Position numbers and translations under genes: made by a program. Positions 1-9,530 of a stretch of 64,000 bases of DNA are shown piece by piece; positions within the stretch are counted from its first letter, which is position 1, and every line of letters starts with the position of its first letter. A model generated the notes under the pieces. That model saw nothing but the letters and a program-made list of their open reading frames with translations. It was not told the DNA's origin and did no database searches. The DNA comes from Gonatopus flavifemur (lineage: Eukaryota > Arthropoda > Insecta > Hymenoptera > Dryinidae): positions 59,016,001-59,080,000 of the forward strand of contig JAFFJZ010000001.1 in the NCBI GenBank assembly GCA_018340375.1, given 5' to 3'.

Positions 1-3000
1 GTCAACTCGATTGAATGAAGTTGGTTCACACCACGGTAATACGCGATCATAAAATTGTCAATGCATTTCAAGAGACTCACCAACAAATTCACATATGGAA
101 AACATTGTACTTCTTTCAAGCAAAATTCTTCTACCCTTCGATAATCTTTTTTATCACGTGAAAGAAAAAATGTTTAAACATTTTAACATGATTTCAAACA
201 TATTCATGTACTTTCATTATTTTAAGTAAATCGCTTTTAGGTAGTTGAACGAGACGAAGTTCGTTAAAGATACCGTGTGTGTGATTTTCCATGCAAATTG
301 AGTTGTTCGCCTGTCATTATGCTAATAAAGGTAATGACGCGTCGTCGTCATCGCATCGCGTACGTTAATGCAGCTGTTGTAATGAACCACGGGGCATCGG
401 ATATCGACAGCGTCGGAGGTCCTACCTGACTCTTCACTGTCTTTCATTGCGACACGGATATAATGTCACGATCTTTTTATGAATTCGTGAAAACAGGTGG
501 TTTGTCGTACACGAGATATAATACAACGTGAGAGCGAAAAACATTCATCCCACCGACATTATTCGATCATCATCTCGATGGTATTGCAACGTCATATTTG
601 GGATATAACATTGAAAATAAGTTTCTTTACAGTTCTATATTCATCGCATTCAACCCATACAAGTAAAATTTAGTGAATTCCTGCTTCAACTACGCACGAC
701 TAGGTACATTTAATCCCACTTGATTTGTACCGCAGGGTATAAATGCGGTTTACCCGTTAAGCTTGAATGAATTCTAAACCGAGAATCGAGACGAAGAATG
801 ATACATTTTTTTTATTGAAACTTTATATCCCTGAGGATTAATAATACTCGACTATGAAATCTTCTGTTTCGAGATATCAATTGTCGAATATGTATAAACA
901 AGAATGATGACTAAATCATTCGAGGAATCGAATAAATGTTACAAATGCGAAGTGTAAGATACTACGTACGGTCAGTGTTAAGAACAAGAGTCATCATCAT
1001 TGGTCTCGTTTCCATTGAGAACTCACTTTGGCCTTGGTTCATCATTCGCTCGCGGCACTTTAAGCGGGCAGTTAAAAGCATATAGCAAGGACATTTACGT
1101 CGGCAACTAACTGCCCATTAAGACGGAGGAACCACCTAACCATGAAGGATGTAATTGGCTAACGTTGCCGAGCCCGCAGCTCGTAAAAGCCCAGCGGGTG
1201 AGTGGCTGAGCGTACCTCGTCTTTTGCGGTTTTTCCGCATAACTTTCTTTAAATGGTATCCTTTTCCATTTTTGACGACAATTTTAATTGCCAAGATCCA
1301 CGGTACTGCCGATTCACGAGAATGAGCTGTATCGAGTTGTCGTTTGAATTGCGTAAAGTTTCATTCAAAAGCATCTGCCCAAAACTTTATTTACATATCG
1401 TACTGAATTTGTATCAAACTGACAGAGTTTATGCAATGGTTACTCTCATCTCGAACGTTTATTAATATTCTTTTTCTTTCATTCGAATGTACGCGAATAG
1501 CGTACGGTTGTAACTCAATTTTATCGTGTATCTAAAATCGAATATCGACAATGGGCATAGCTTTCGTTGCGTGGGTGTGACATTCGTTTCGAGGTTCTGA
1601 CATCGCCTCGTGGGGGTCAGTCAGACAAGGCATTGCACATGGAAAAAGAAGAAGGAAAGGAAGAACAAGAAGAAGAAGTAAGTCTTATGGGACCCCAAGG
1701 ATATTTGAAATTTGGTTATTAATTTTGGTTGGTAAGGCCCCCAACGGGGCCAGTATGCCACGACCCCCTTCCAAAATGCCCGTCACACAGTAAGACTTCT
1801 GCCCTTCTCTCCCAAGTCCATTCTTGCTCTTTTACTCTCCCTTGAGACAATGGCCGCCTGCGGTGCTGATGTCTCCGACGACGTCTGCAGACCCCCGTTG
1901 CGACGCGAGCGCCGCGTACGCGCCGTTTTACTGCTATAGAGACGTCAGTTATCCGTCCTCGTCATTTTGTATCTCAGAACCCTTCCGCGCGTGCGGCCCC
2001 AAGGCTTGGCCCACGGTCCAACTGGGAGATCGATTTATTGGAACGACGTTTCACGTAGAGCTCCAAACAAACTTGAAAATTATGCCACGATGAAGAGAAA
2101 GGGAAAGACAGTTTCGACCAAGTGCAAGAACGTTTGTATCGTAACACCAACACATGTTTACTCAAAAGATATACACACAAATATATCTATATTGTTTTCG
2201 ATTCTCCAAATAATATAAAATTTACGATACCGTTGATCATGCGATCTTTCGTATACTCAAAACGATGAAGAATTAGAAAAATCTCCTAATGTACGTGGTT
2301 TTATGATACCTGCATACTAAAGAGGAAGACATGACGACATTCGCGTATCGGAGAGTCGTAAATTGAGTGAGCAAGAAAAAAATTATCGCAAAAATCTTTG
2401 GCAAGATATATTTGAAGTATTTCTGTATCTTATATACGTGTATATATGTATAGAAATATTGTTATGGGCTTGGATATAACGTTTATAAAATACTAGACGG
2501 TCCCGAGAGCGGTCGGTCGTGCTTTATACGTGAAACATACGACGACCGAGGGTCCGGTTTATCGGAACAGTCTTTTGATTCAATCGAATCGAACGGTGCA
2601 TGTGTGCTGGTGTGCCTGCAAGCACATAGAAGACATCACGACACACAGCCAACGTAGTCTCGGATCGTACGACAAAAGCGCTCGAAAAAGGAACTTGTCG
2701 TCGGATTTATCGTGCGCTTGGCGAAAGGAAAGTACGTATCCGTATATCCGACGAGAAGAAGAACGTTTAGGTATGTGCGTGTGTGTACGTGCATGTCGTA
2801 TGATCAGTGTGCGCAGCGGGAAGAAATCTGTTGTACAGAGAATATAAGCGTATGGTTAACGATCATTGTTCTGCGCCATGTATGATGTTATTGTCGCGAT
2901 TGATCGTGTCGTGTTGAGGATACGCGATCGGGTGGTCCGATTTATCGTTGGTACACGTGTATGCATCCAATCGATACTAGATTTCGAATCTATATGACAA

Positions 3001-3149
3001 ACCGTGAAAGAAAGATATTTCACCAGGTATTTGGAAAATGGTCGGTTGATTCGATGTTGATCGTTGAGTAAAAAGATATAAGTCCAATGCTGATGACGCA
3101 TGATCGTACTCTGATACATGTGATATCAATTTTGAAGTGTCCTCGAAAA
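1..3149. other. No gene recognised; unique-looking AT-rich DNA
   Basis: I see no convincing gene, RNA gene or transposon here. There is a purine-rich GAA/GGAA tract at about 1648-1680 and a CpG-rich patch at about 1850-2040 whose short open frames (under 90 codons) have no recognisable domain. An octamer-like ATGCTAAT lies at 319-326. A GC-richer block at 1040-1230 could be a regulatory element, but nothing in the sequence proves it. Confidence 0.5.
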
Positions 3150-3350
3150 AACCTATTTACGTAGTCGAGTTTTAACCATCTATGAAAACGAGTTATATTT
3201 ACGACAACTACTTAGTAGTTGAGACAAATACCACGCTAATGAGCGTGACTACTTTGTTAGTTGTCTCGACTAACGTGGTATTCACCCGGAAGACTGAGTA
3301 GTTACCATAATTACTTATCGTATATTGTCGAAAATCGACTACGTGAGTAG
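3150..3350. repeat. Imperfect inverted repeat with GTAGTTGAGACAA motifs
   Basis: ACGTAGTCGA near 3160 is mirrored by TCGACTACGT near 3335. Between them lie nested smaller inverted pairs: ATACCACG near 3227 against CGTGGTAT near 3275, and CACGC/GCGTG across TAATGA. The TAGTTGAGACAA-type motif recurs in the element at 25080-25393, so this may be a decayed relative. Boundaries are uncertain. Confidence 0.35.
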
Positions 3351-3411
3351 CTCTGCTGTCCAAAACAAGAACCCACATAGCACACAATCTCTCAGTAATG
3401 TCTCGAAAATA

Positions 3412-3441
3412 CGAGGTGTGTTCAAAAAGTAAGGTGACTTT
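3412..3441 (+). repeat. Mariner left terminal inverted repeat
   Basis: This 30-bp repeat is identical in reverse complement to 4704-4733. It is preceded by TA at 3410-3411. In mariners the TIR is the transposase binding and cleavage site. Confidence 0.95.
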
Positions 3442-3617
3442 TCAAATTTCGCGGGCAACGTACTTTCGATTATCGATTTTTTTGTTTTGTTATGTTGGCA
3501 CACTCTTCCCGAACATCTGTACCAAGTTTCAAGTGTATAGCATTTTTTGTTTGGTTGTGAGAGGCGTAAAGGTTATAAGTGTTTTGCGTGCTCGGCGATT
3601 TCTTGCTATCGAAAAAT

Positions 3618-4679
3618 ATGGATCAAAGGATTTGCATCAAATTTTGTGTAAAAAATGAAACAAAGTGCTCCGAAACACTTAAAATGTTGACAGTAGCATA
3701 CGGTGAAACTGTTCTGAGTAAAAAAAATGTTTACAAGTGGTACAAACTCTTCCAAGATGGCCGGGAAGATGCCAATGACGAGCCTCGCTCTGGACGCCCA
3801 AGCACGTCAACAACCGATGAAAACGTTCAAGCAGTGAAGAAAATTGTTTTGGAAAATCGTCGAATCACTATCAGAGAAGTTGCTGAGGATGTTGGTTTAT
3901 CGCTTGGCTCGTGCCATGAAATTTTTTCTAACGTTTTGGGCATGAGACGTGTGTCAGCGAAGTTTGTTCCGAAATTGCTAAATTTTGACCAAAAGAACCG
4001 TCGCATGAGCATCGCTCAAGAACTGTTGAATGACGTCAACGACGACCCAGATTTACTCAAAAGGGTCATAACTGGTGAAGAATCATGGGTATATGGTTAT
4101 GATGTCGAAACCAAAGTCCAATCGTCCCAATGGAAGACCCCAGATGAGCCAAGACCGAAAAAAGCACGCCAAGTTCGATCAAATGTCAAAGTTTTGCTCA
4201 CTGTTTTCTTCGATTACCATGGCGTGGTGCATCAGGAGTTCTTACCATATGGTCGTACGGTCAATAAACAGTATTATCTTGAAGTTATGCGCCGTTTGCG
4301 AGAAGCAATACGAAGAAAACGTCCAGAATTGTGGAAAAATAATTCATGGCTTTTGCATCACGATAATGCCCCTGCTCACTCATCTTTGCTTGTGAGAGAT
4401 TTTTTGGCCAAAAACAACACCACAATCATGCCTCAGCCACCATATTCACCGGATTTGGCCCCATGTGACTTTTTCTTGTTCCCAAAACTAAAGAGACCTA
4501 TGAAAGGACGGAGATTTGCAATGATTGAAGAGATAAAGACTGCATCGCTGGAAGAGCTCAAGGCTATACCGAAAAGTGCTTATGAGAAGTGCTTTGAGGA
4601 TTGGAAAAACCGTTGGCATAAGTGTATTGTATCTGAGGGGGATTACTTTGAAGGGGACAACATAAATATTGATAAATAA
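3618..4679 (+). CDS. Mariner transposase, open frame with altered active site
   Basis: A DD34D-type transposase that would bind the TIRs and perform cut-and-paste transposition in the nucleus. The open frame starts at 3579, but I take the ATG at 3618 (starts MDQRICIKFC), which fits usual mariner starts and gives about 353 residues. Numbered from the upstream ATG: an N-terminal helix-turn-helix region spans about 20-120, with the SGRPSTST linker at 71-78. KFVPKLL at 128-134 sits where mariners carry the WVPHEL-type motif. HHDNAPAH contains D262, and YSPDLAPCD (289-297) ends in D297, 34 residues after D262. The first catalytic residue, normally D in TGDE, is E167 here (TGEESWVYGYD). The other motifs look intact. 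An AATAAA overlaps the stop codon at 4675-4680. Family assignment is firm; loss of activity is inferred from the D-to-E change. Confidence 0.93.
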   Translation: MDQRICIKFCVKNETKCSETLKMLTVAYGETVLSKKNVYKWYKLFQDGREDANDEPRSGRPSTSTTDENVQAVKKIVLENRRITIREVAEDVGLSLGSCHEIFSNVLGMRRVSAKFVPKLLNFDQKNRRMSIAQELLNDVNDDPDLLKRVITGEESWVYGYDVETKVQSSQWKTPDEPRPKKARQVRSNVKVLLTVFFDYHGVVHQEFLPYGRTVNKQYYLEVMRRLREAIRRKRPELWKNNSWLLHHDNAPAHSSLLVRDFLAKNNTTIMPQPPYSPDLAPCDFFLFPKLKRPMKGRRFAMIEEIKTASLEELKAIPKSAYEKCFEDWKNRWHKCIVSEGDYFEGDNINIDK

Positions 4680-4703
4680 ATAAATATTTTTTCTTAAAAA
4701 TAC

Positions 4704-4733
4704 AAAGTCACCTTACTTTTTGAACACACCTCG
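4704..4733 (-). repeat. Mariner right terminal inverted repeat
   Basis: Perfect 30-bp inverted match to 3412-3441, followed by TA at 4734-4735. Together they define the element ends exactly. Confidence 0.95.
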
Positions 4734-4874
4734 TATCACTAGAACATAGCCGAGACATTTGAAACATTGCAGCAATATTTCGAGACATTACTGAGACATT
4801 GTGTGCTATGTGGGAAGACCGTAAGTGCATTTGACTAGAATTCGAGAGAATCAAGAAGAACTGTTTTCTTTTAA

Positions 4875-5897
4875 CCCATTAACGCCCAAGCGCCTCGATT
4901 TTGTGTCAACTTTTCGACGCGATTATTTGTAATGTTATCGTCTTTGGAAAAATTCAGTTTTCACATATTCTGGCGTGAAATTTTATGCTCTTTCAGGATC
5001 CGTGCTCAAAATTACGATTAGACTTCTAGGAAAAAAGATATGGCCGATTTGAACTCAAAAAACGTGGAAATTGAAAAAAAAAAATGTTCTTGATTTTTTT
5101 TCATAATGTTATCGCCAATAATTTGTGCTCTAATTATGGACAAAGGTGGACAAAATGCTTCAGGTTTGAAAGAAGATTTTTGTTATCGAAGTGAAATCGC
5201 TTTTTTTTTTTACAAAATGGCGGCAATAATGTAAAAATTTCATGAAAAACATTACTTATTTTTTTTCTCGAAAACTAGATTTTATCGAAAAGTTTATGAG
5301 AACAAAAGTGTCTGAGAATCAGTCAAGGAACGCTCACAAATTTTTTTAGAATTTTTTGATACAATTTAGGTTTTTTTGAAAATTTGGGAAATCTGATTTT
5401 TCAAAAACGTGTCAAAAATATTTCGAAAAATTTTTGAGTATTCCTTGACTAATTATAAGACATTTTTGTTCCTTTGAATTTGTTGATTAAGTCCATAGTT
5501 TTCGAGAAAAAAAATAAGTAATGTTTTTCATGAAATTTTTACATTATTGCCGCCATTTTGTAAAAAAAAAGCGATTTCACTTCAATAACAAAAATCTTCT
5601 TTTAAACCTGAAGCATTTTGTCCACCTTTGTCCATAATTAGAGCACAAATTATTGGCGATAACATTATGAAAAAAAATCAAAAAAATTTTTTTTTTTCAA
5701 TTTTCACGTTTTTTTGAGTTTAAATCGGCCATATCTCTTTTCCTAGAAGTCTAATCATAATTTTGACCACGGATCCTGGAAGAGCATAAAATTTCACGCC
5801 AAAATATGTGAAGACTGAATTTTTTCAGAGACGATAACCTTACAAATAATCGCGTCGAAAAGTTGACACAAAATCGAGGCGCTTGGGCGTTAATGGG
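4875..5897. mobile_element. Palindromic piggyBac-type MITE (TTAA-flanked hairpin)
   Basis: A 1,023-bp sequence starting CCCATTAACGCCCAAGCG and ending in its reverse complement, flanked by TTAA at 4871-4874 and 5898-5901. TTAA duplication with CCC-type ends is the signature of the piggyBac superfamily. The two arms pair along nearly their whole length (roughly 485 bp each, with small mismatches), leaving a loop near 5362-5410. There is no transposase frame, so it is non-autonomous. If transcribed it would fold into a long double-stranded RNA hairpin. The superfamily call rests on ends and target site only. Confidence 0.82.
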
Positions 5898-5938
5898 TTA
5901 AAATATTGACTATTGAAGTATTACATCATATTCCAAAT

Positions 5939-6048
5939 GTCCGACAGATAATTTTCTGTCATGATTTGGTCGGTTTTTGTCCCAGGCATGATGATTTCTG
6001 ACGGAACCAGACAGAATTTTGACCGGAATCTGTCAGGATTTATCGGAC
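5939..6048. repeat. Short inverted-repeat element with CTGTCA motifs
   Basis: GTCCGACAGATAATTTTCTG at 5939 is mirrored by a related sequence ending TTTATCGGAC at 6048. Several CTGTCA/CTGACA-like units lie inside. It resembles a decayed MITE of about 110 bp. No clear target duplication is visible. Confidence 0.45.
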
Positions 6049-6250
6049 TTTTTTAATAGAGTAGATTTCCCATTTTTGTGTTAGTTAGACGTTTCAAATT
6101 TGATTAATTTTTACGTACTTCGAACCGCTGTGATTGAAAAAGTAATAAGTTTCTTTCAAAATGAAAAACACAGAAGGATGCAGAATTTTTAACGATTAAA
6201 ATGATATTAAAAAATTCATTTTCGTCAGAAATGCGACTTACGGTCTTCTT

Positions 6251-6477
6251 CACGGAAAAAAAAGATTAGTTGAAATAACTATTCAACTTGTAAGCGCATA
6301 TGGGCCCACTTTTTTCCGTTAGAATAACAAATTAATCAATTGATTTAACCAATTCAAAATGATTTATTAAGAAAATCAGTCATATTAACGAAAACAATTG
6401 TTATTCTAACGAAAAAAAGTGGGCCCATATGCGCTTACAAGTTGAATAGTTATTTCAACTAATCTTTTTTTCCCGTG
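6251..6477 (+). mobile_element. CACGG-ended TIR element, copy 1 (227 bp)
   Basis: The ends are CACGGAAAAAAAAGATTAG and the complementary TTTTTTTCCCGTG. TIRs of nearly 80 bp are almost identical and include GGGCCCATATGCG-type sequence. It is flanked by TT on both sides (6249-6250, 6478-6479). The interior matches the element at 6916-7140 in reverse orientation. No coding sequence. Confidence 0.82.
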
Positions 6478-6647
6478 TTGGTTTGGACGGCAGAGCTGCT
6501 GCAAGTATCCTTTTTTTCCGTGTAGGGTTGAAGGTTTTTTGAGAATATTCCGGAGGGAAATAAATCCCATATGCATTTTGCGTTGGAGATTGTGAAGTTG
6601 CGTTGCCATGCTAACCATGGCCACAATGTAAATTTAATAGAACTCTA

Positions 6648-6908
6648 CATCGAGCAAAGAAAAAAATTGCGAAATTTACATCTAACGAAGTTAGTATTTG
6701 GACGATTTCAAAAAATAGTTCAAAAAATAGTAGTACCACAATTTTAGTTGATTTTATAACAGGGAATGTCAAATTTACATCAGGTGTAGTATATCTCACA
6801 TTCGCTGTTGTGAAATCCACTCGGATTGTGGTAGCTCGAACTATTTTGAAGAACGTTCAAATATTGATTTCGCAAGATATAAATTTGACAACTTCTTTTT
6901 TCTCAGTG
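6648..6908. mobile_element. Decayed CACTG-ended TIR element
   Basis: The right end is TTTTTTCTCAGTG at 6908, followed by TA. The left end, around 6648 after TA, is degenerate, but the arms align through motifs such as GAAATTTACATCT and TAGTACCACAAT. It is more diverged than its neighbours, so probably older. Confidence 0.55.
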
Positions 6909-6915
6909 TACAGTA

Positions 6916-7140
6916 CACAGAAAAAAAAGATTAGTTGAAATAACTATTTAACTTGTAAGCGCATATGGGCCCACTTTTTTTCGTTGGAATAACAATTCTT
7001 TCGCTAATTCAACAAATTTCTTTAGTAAATCATTTTAAATTGGTTAAATCAATTGATTAATTTGTTATTCTAACGAAAAAAAGTGGGCCCATATGCGCTT
7101 ATAAGTTAAATGGTTATTTCAACTGATCTTTTTTCCCGTG
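6916..7140 (-). mobile_element. CACGG-ended TIR element, copy 2 (225 bp)
   Basis: Same family as 6251-6477, in opposite orientation. The ends are CACAGAAAAAAAAGATTAG and TTTTTTCCCGTG, and TA flanks both sides (6914-6915, 7141-7142). Its long TIRs carry the same GGGCCCATATGCGCTTA segment. About 440 bp separates the two copies. Confidence 0.82.
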
Positions 7141-7166
7141 TAGATTTCAGACGCGCGATCTGAAAA

Positions 7167-7328
7167 CAGAGATGGGCAGCCTCAATTACTTTTTTGTACT
7201 TGAAGTACTTTTTCTTGTCAAGTACTTTCTAATTTGATGTTTAAAATCTTCATTTTATAGGAATAGGAAAGTACTTAACAGAAAAAAGTACTTCAAGTAC
7301 AAAAAGTAATTGAGGCTGCCCATCCCTA
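7167..7328. mobile_element. hAT-type MITE with 8-bp target duplication
   Basis: A 162-bp hairpin element. Its left end is CAGAGATGGGCAGCCTCAAT and its right end is the inverted form, reading TAGGGATGGGCAGCC on the other strand. The 8-bp direct repeat TCTGAAAA flanks it exactly (7159-7166 and 7329-7336). CAGNG-type ends plus an 8-bp duplication are diagnostic of the hAT superfamily. The interior carries AAGTACTT-type palindromes and no coding sequence. Confidence 0.85.
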
Positions 7329-7402
7329 TCTGAAAAATAATTATGAAATATTCCTCAAATCGGTGGCAGTAAAATTTCTCCGTGATAGGGAATTTTTTCC
7401 TA

Positions 7403-7635
7403 CACTGAGAGAAATTTGATCACGTAAAGTACTATTCTTCTTAGTAAGCCAGGAACATTGAAAGATTTCGACTACAAATATTGTCGATTTCTGATTATTT
7501 TTACCATCAGTGCCTTTCTTACTATCGTTGATGGTCAAAATGCTCAGAAATCGAGAGCAGTTATAATCCAAAACTTTGACTATCCCTAGCTTACGAAGAA
7601 AAATAGAACTTTATACGATTGAATTTTTCTCAGTG
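7403..7635. mobile_element. CACTG-ended TIR element (233 bp)
   Basis: Begins CACTGAGAGAAATTTGATC and ends in the inverted form TTTTTCTCAGTG. The TIRs stay alignable for about 45 bp. TA flanks both sides (7401-7402, 7636-7637). It directly abuts the broken mariner on its right. Confidence 0.75.
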
Positions 7636-7690
7636 TACTACTGTGATCAAAAAGTAAGGTGAATTTGTTTATGAAATGTAAATTCCTCAT

Positions 7691-8310
7691 TTATTCTTCC
7701 AAATCAATTCCAACCCACTTCAAAGTGATCAAGTAAGTAAATATAGCCTTCAAGACCTTCTTCGATTCGGTTTTTATCTCCTCGATCGTGTCAAAACGGC
7801 GTCCCCGCATTGGCCTTTTGAGTTTGCTGAATAGTCAGTAGTCGCACGGAGCCAAATCAGGCGAATACGGTGGTTGCGGAACGATATGAATCGAGTTTAT
7901 GGCAAAAAAGTCCCGAGAAACCAATGCAGTGTGAGCCAGTGCATTATCGTGATGAAGGAACCAAGAGTTGTTCGCCCATAATTCCGGCCGTTTCAGACGA
8001 ATAGCTGAGCCAAATGATATTTCAACGCTATCAGCGAGGTCTCTAATTGTCAATCGACCATTTTCAAGCACCAAATTTTTGATTTTTTGGACGTGGCCCT
8101 CTTCGGCAGACGTTGATGGTCGTCCAGAGCGCGGTTCGTCTTCAACGCGTTCTCGGCCCGCTTTGAACTTGTTATACCACTTATAAACGTTTTTTGTGTC
8201 ATAGTTTGATCACCGAAGGCCTTCCGCAACATTTTTAACGTGTCCACACAAGAATATTCATTCCGCAAACAAAATTTGATGCAAGTTTTTTGCTCAACAA
8301 AATCACCCAT
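7691..8310 (-). pseudogene. Mariner transposase pseudogene
   Basis: The reading starts at the minus-strand ATG at 8308-8310 (MGDFVEQKTCIKFCL). A frameshift near 8200 interrupts it; past the shift the HTH-side motif SGRPSTS and the ENGRLTIRDLADSV segment are readable. A large internal deletion then joins EISFGS directly to RLKRPELW, removing the segment with the first catalytic aspartate. HHDNALAH and YSPDLAPCDY keep the second and third aspartates. A TGA stop follows CDY, yet the downstream frame still reads LFSKLKRPMRGRRFD before ending at 7691. It cannot encode a working transposase. Confidence 0.9.
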
Positions 8311-8419
8311 CGTAAAAATCGAAAAATTCACTTTTGGTTGTTTACAAAAACACGTGTAACTCGGAGATAATTAAACCTTTTGACAAACAGACGTTCGGCA
8401 AATCTTATAGACAGTCCTA

Positions 8420-8683
8420 CCACGAAAAAAAAACGACCACGCGTATTACATGAAAAGTGAGGTTATAATGACGGTGTGGATTTCATGTAGAATTTACTCC
8501 AGAGTCCTGTTGGATTTACATTGGTATCATGATTACCATAGCAACACGCCTGCCGTTTACTTCAGTAGCAATGTACACATAACATTAGTCCCAATGTGAA
8601 TTTTACTCCAATTGCATGCACTTCAGCAGTCATGTCAAAATAACAACAACCAATGCAGAATCCACACGTCATTTTTTTCCGTG
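8420..8683. mobile_element. CACGG-ended element nested in the broken mariner
   Basis: The left end is CCACGAAAAAAAAACG and the right end, inverted, is CACGGAAAAAAATGACG, with TA on both sides (8418-8419, 8684-8685). It is about 264 bp with short TIRs and no coding sequence. It inserted into the mariner at 7641-8759, so it is the younger of the two. Confidence 0.7.
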
Positions 8684-8870
8684 TAGCAAAAAAAATTTAC
8701 CCGCCTTCCTAACGCCCGGGAGTTTTAAATGACAATTTCACCTTACTTTTTTATCACAGTAGTATACGCAGGAAAAAGCTACCTCGAAAATTACTGCACT
8801 ACACTGTGGAGTCAGGACAAAATCACAGTTTGAGATTACGTGTCATATATTTTGTATTCTAATTACTGCA

Positions 8871-9085
8871 GTGCAATAAAACAAAAATTTGCCCAAATAA
8901 AATAAATAGTTTATCTTTCATCTCTCCATAGCATATTCCTCGGAATGAAAGAAATATTCAATGATTGCCCCAAATAAATTGATATTCCGAATAAATAATT
9001 CTTTCGCCACAAGTAATCAATTTTTGCATCCAATTGAATATTTAATTTCCACACATGAATATTTCACGAAGAGAAGACAAAGATG
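8871..9085 (-). mobile_element. Partial copy of the TIR element found at 53589
   Basis: The reverse complement aligns across most of its length with 53589-53834, for example through ATTAAATATTCAATTGGATG-like sequence and the TGGAGAGA...ACTATTTATT stretch. The outer termini are eroded, so the limits are approximate. Confidence 0.6.
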
Positions 9086-9182
9086 AAATTGAAATGATTT
9101 CGAAATTGTTTTAAAATGATTAATTCATTTTATATCCTTACATGCACGATAATACCTCTGTTGTCAATCAATATTGACTCTA

Positions 9183-9530
9183 CACTGTGAGAAATAGATG
9201 TGAAATTACATGCAACGAATTTACCAAGACTGTTCCTGTAAAATGCATCCTCCATAAACATTTGGCAGTCTTTTTACTCAACATGTCACCTGTAAATTCG
9301 CATGAACACTATGATGGTAATTTTACAAGTACTAAGTACTGGTAAAATGAAATTATATCCACATGTCAATGTAAAATTACCTACTTCATTGGTAATTTTA
9401 CAAATACTTAGGACTGGTAAAATCGAATTACATGTACATGTCAATGTAAAATCACTTGCATTCTGGTGAAATCACAGTTAACATGTATGTGTAAGTTTAC
9501 CTTGGGTGGATGTGTGAATTCACTGGTGTG
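9183..9530. repeat. Orphan CACTG end followed by a 75-bp tandem repeat
   Basis: TACACTGTGAGAAA at 9181 looks like the left end of a CACTG-type element, but no matching right end was found. Downstream, a unit beginning TGGTAATTTTACAA is present at 9315-9389 and 9390-9463 (period 75 bp). A weaker third copy starts at about 9464. The sequence is rich in TGTAAAAT/ATTTTACA units. Confidence 0.55.

Larger units (their letters stand above)
3412..4733 (+). mobile_element. Full-length mariner transposon (Tc1/mariner superfamily)
   Basis: The element is 1,322 bp. The terminal inverted repeats at 3412-3441 and 4704-4733 are 30 bp and identical, beginning CGAGGTGTGTTCAAAAAGTA. The dinucleotide TA lies on both sides (3410-3411 and 4734-4735), which is the TA target duplication of this superfamily. 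Inside is one uninterrupted transposase frame. Identical TIRs and an open frame suggest recent insertion. The transposase lacks the usual first catalytic aspartate, so this copy is probably not self-mobile. Confidence 0.96.
3372..4814. mobile_element. Short palindromic TIR element split by a mariner insertion
   Basis: The ends are CCCACATAGCACACAATC at 3372 and its reverse complement ending at 4814. The arms pair over about 38 bp (3372-3409 with 4777-4814) with one or two mismatches. Without the mariner the element would be only about 120 bp. GAGACATT-type subrepeats occur in its right half. It is flanked by AA on both sides, which could be a 2-bp target duplication but is too simple to be sure. 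It predates the mariner it contains. Confidence 0.7.
7641..8759 (-). mobile_element. Second mariner, internally deleted, carrying a nested MITE
   Basis: The ends read CTGTGATCAAAAAGTAAGGT and, inverted, CTGTGATAAAAAAGTAAGGT, with TA on both sides (7639-7640 and 8760-8761). TIR similarity to the mariner at 3412 is limited to the AAAGTAAGGTGA core, so it is a different mariner lineage. The transposase is on the minus strand and broken. A CACGG-ended element at 8420-8683 sits between the coding remnant and the TIR at the 8759 end. Confidence 0.9.

Noticed and set aside
1640..1740. Possible tiny first exon (ATG then Glu/Lys codons, then GTAAGT)
   Set aside because: The codons come from a GAA/GGAA purine tract. 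A chance GTAAGT is expected at this frequency, and no partner exon is visible.
4075..4395. 106-codon frame overlapping the mariner transposase
   Set aside because: It is a shadow of the transposase gene in another frame.
6480..6530. Orphan element end TTTTTTTCCGTG near 6511-6522
   Set aside because: It resembles a CACGG-type right end, but no matching left end was found, so no element is called.
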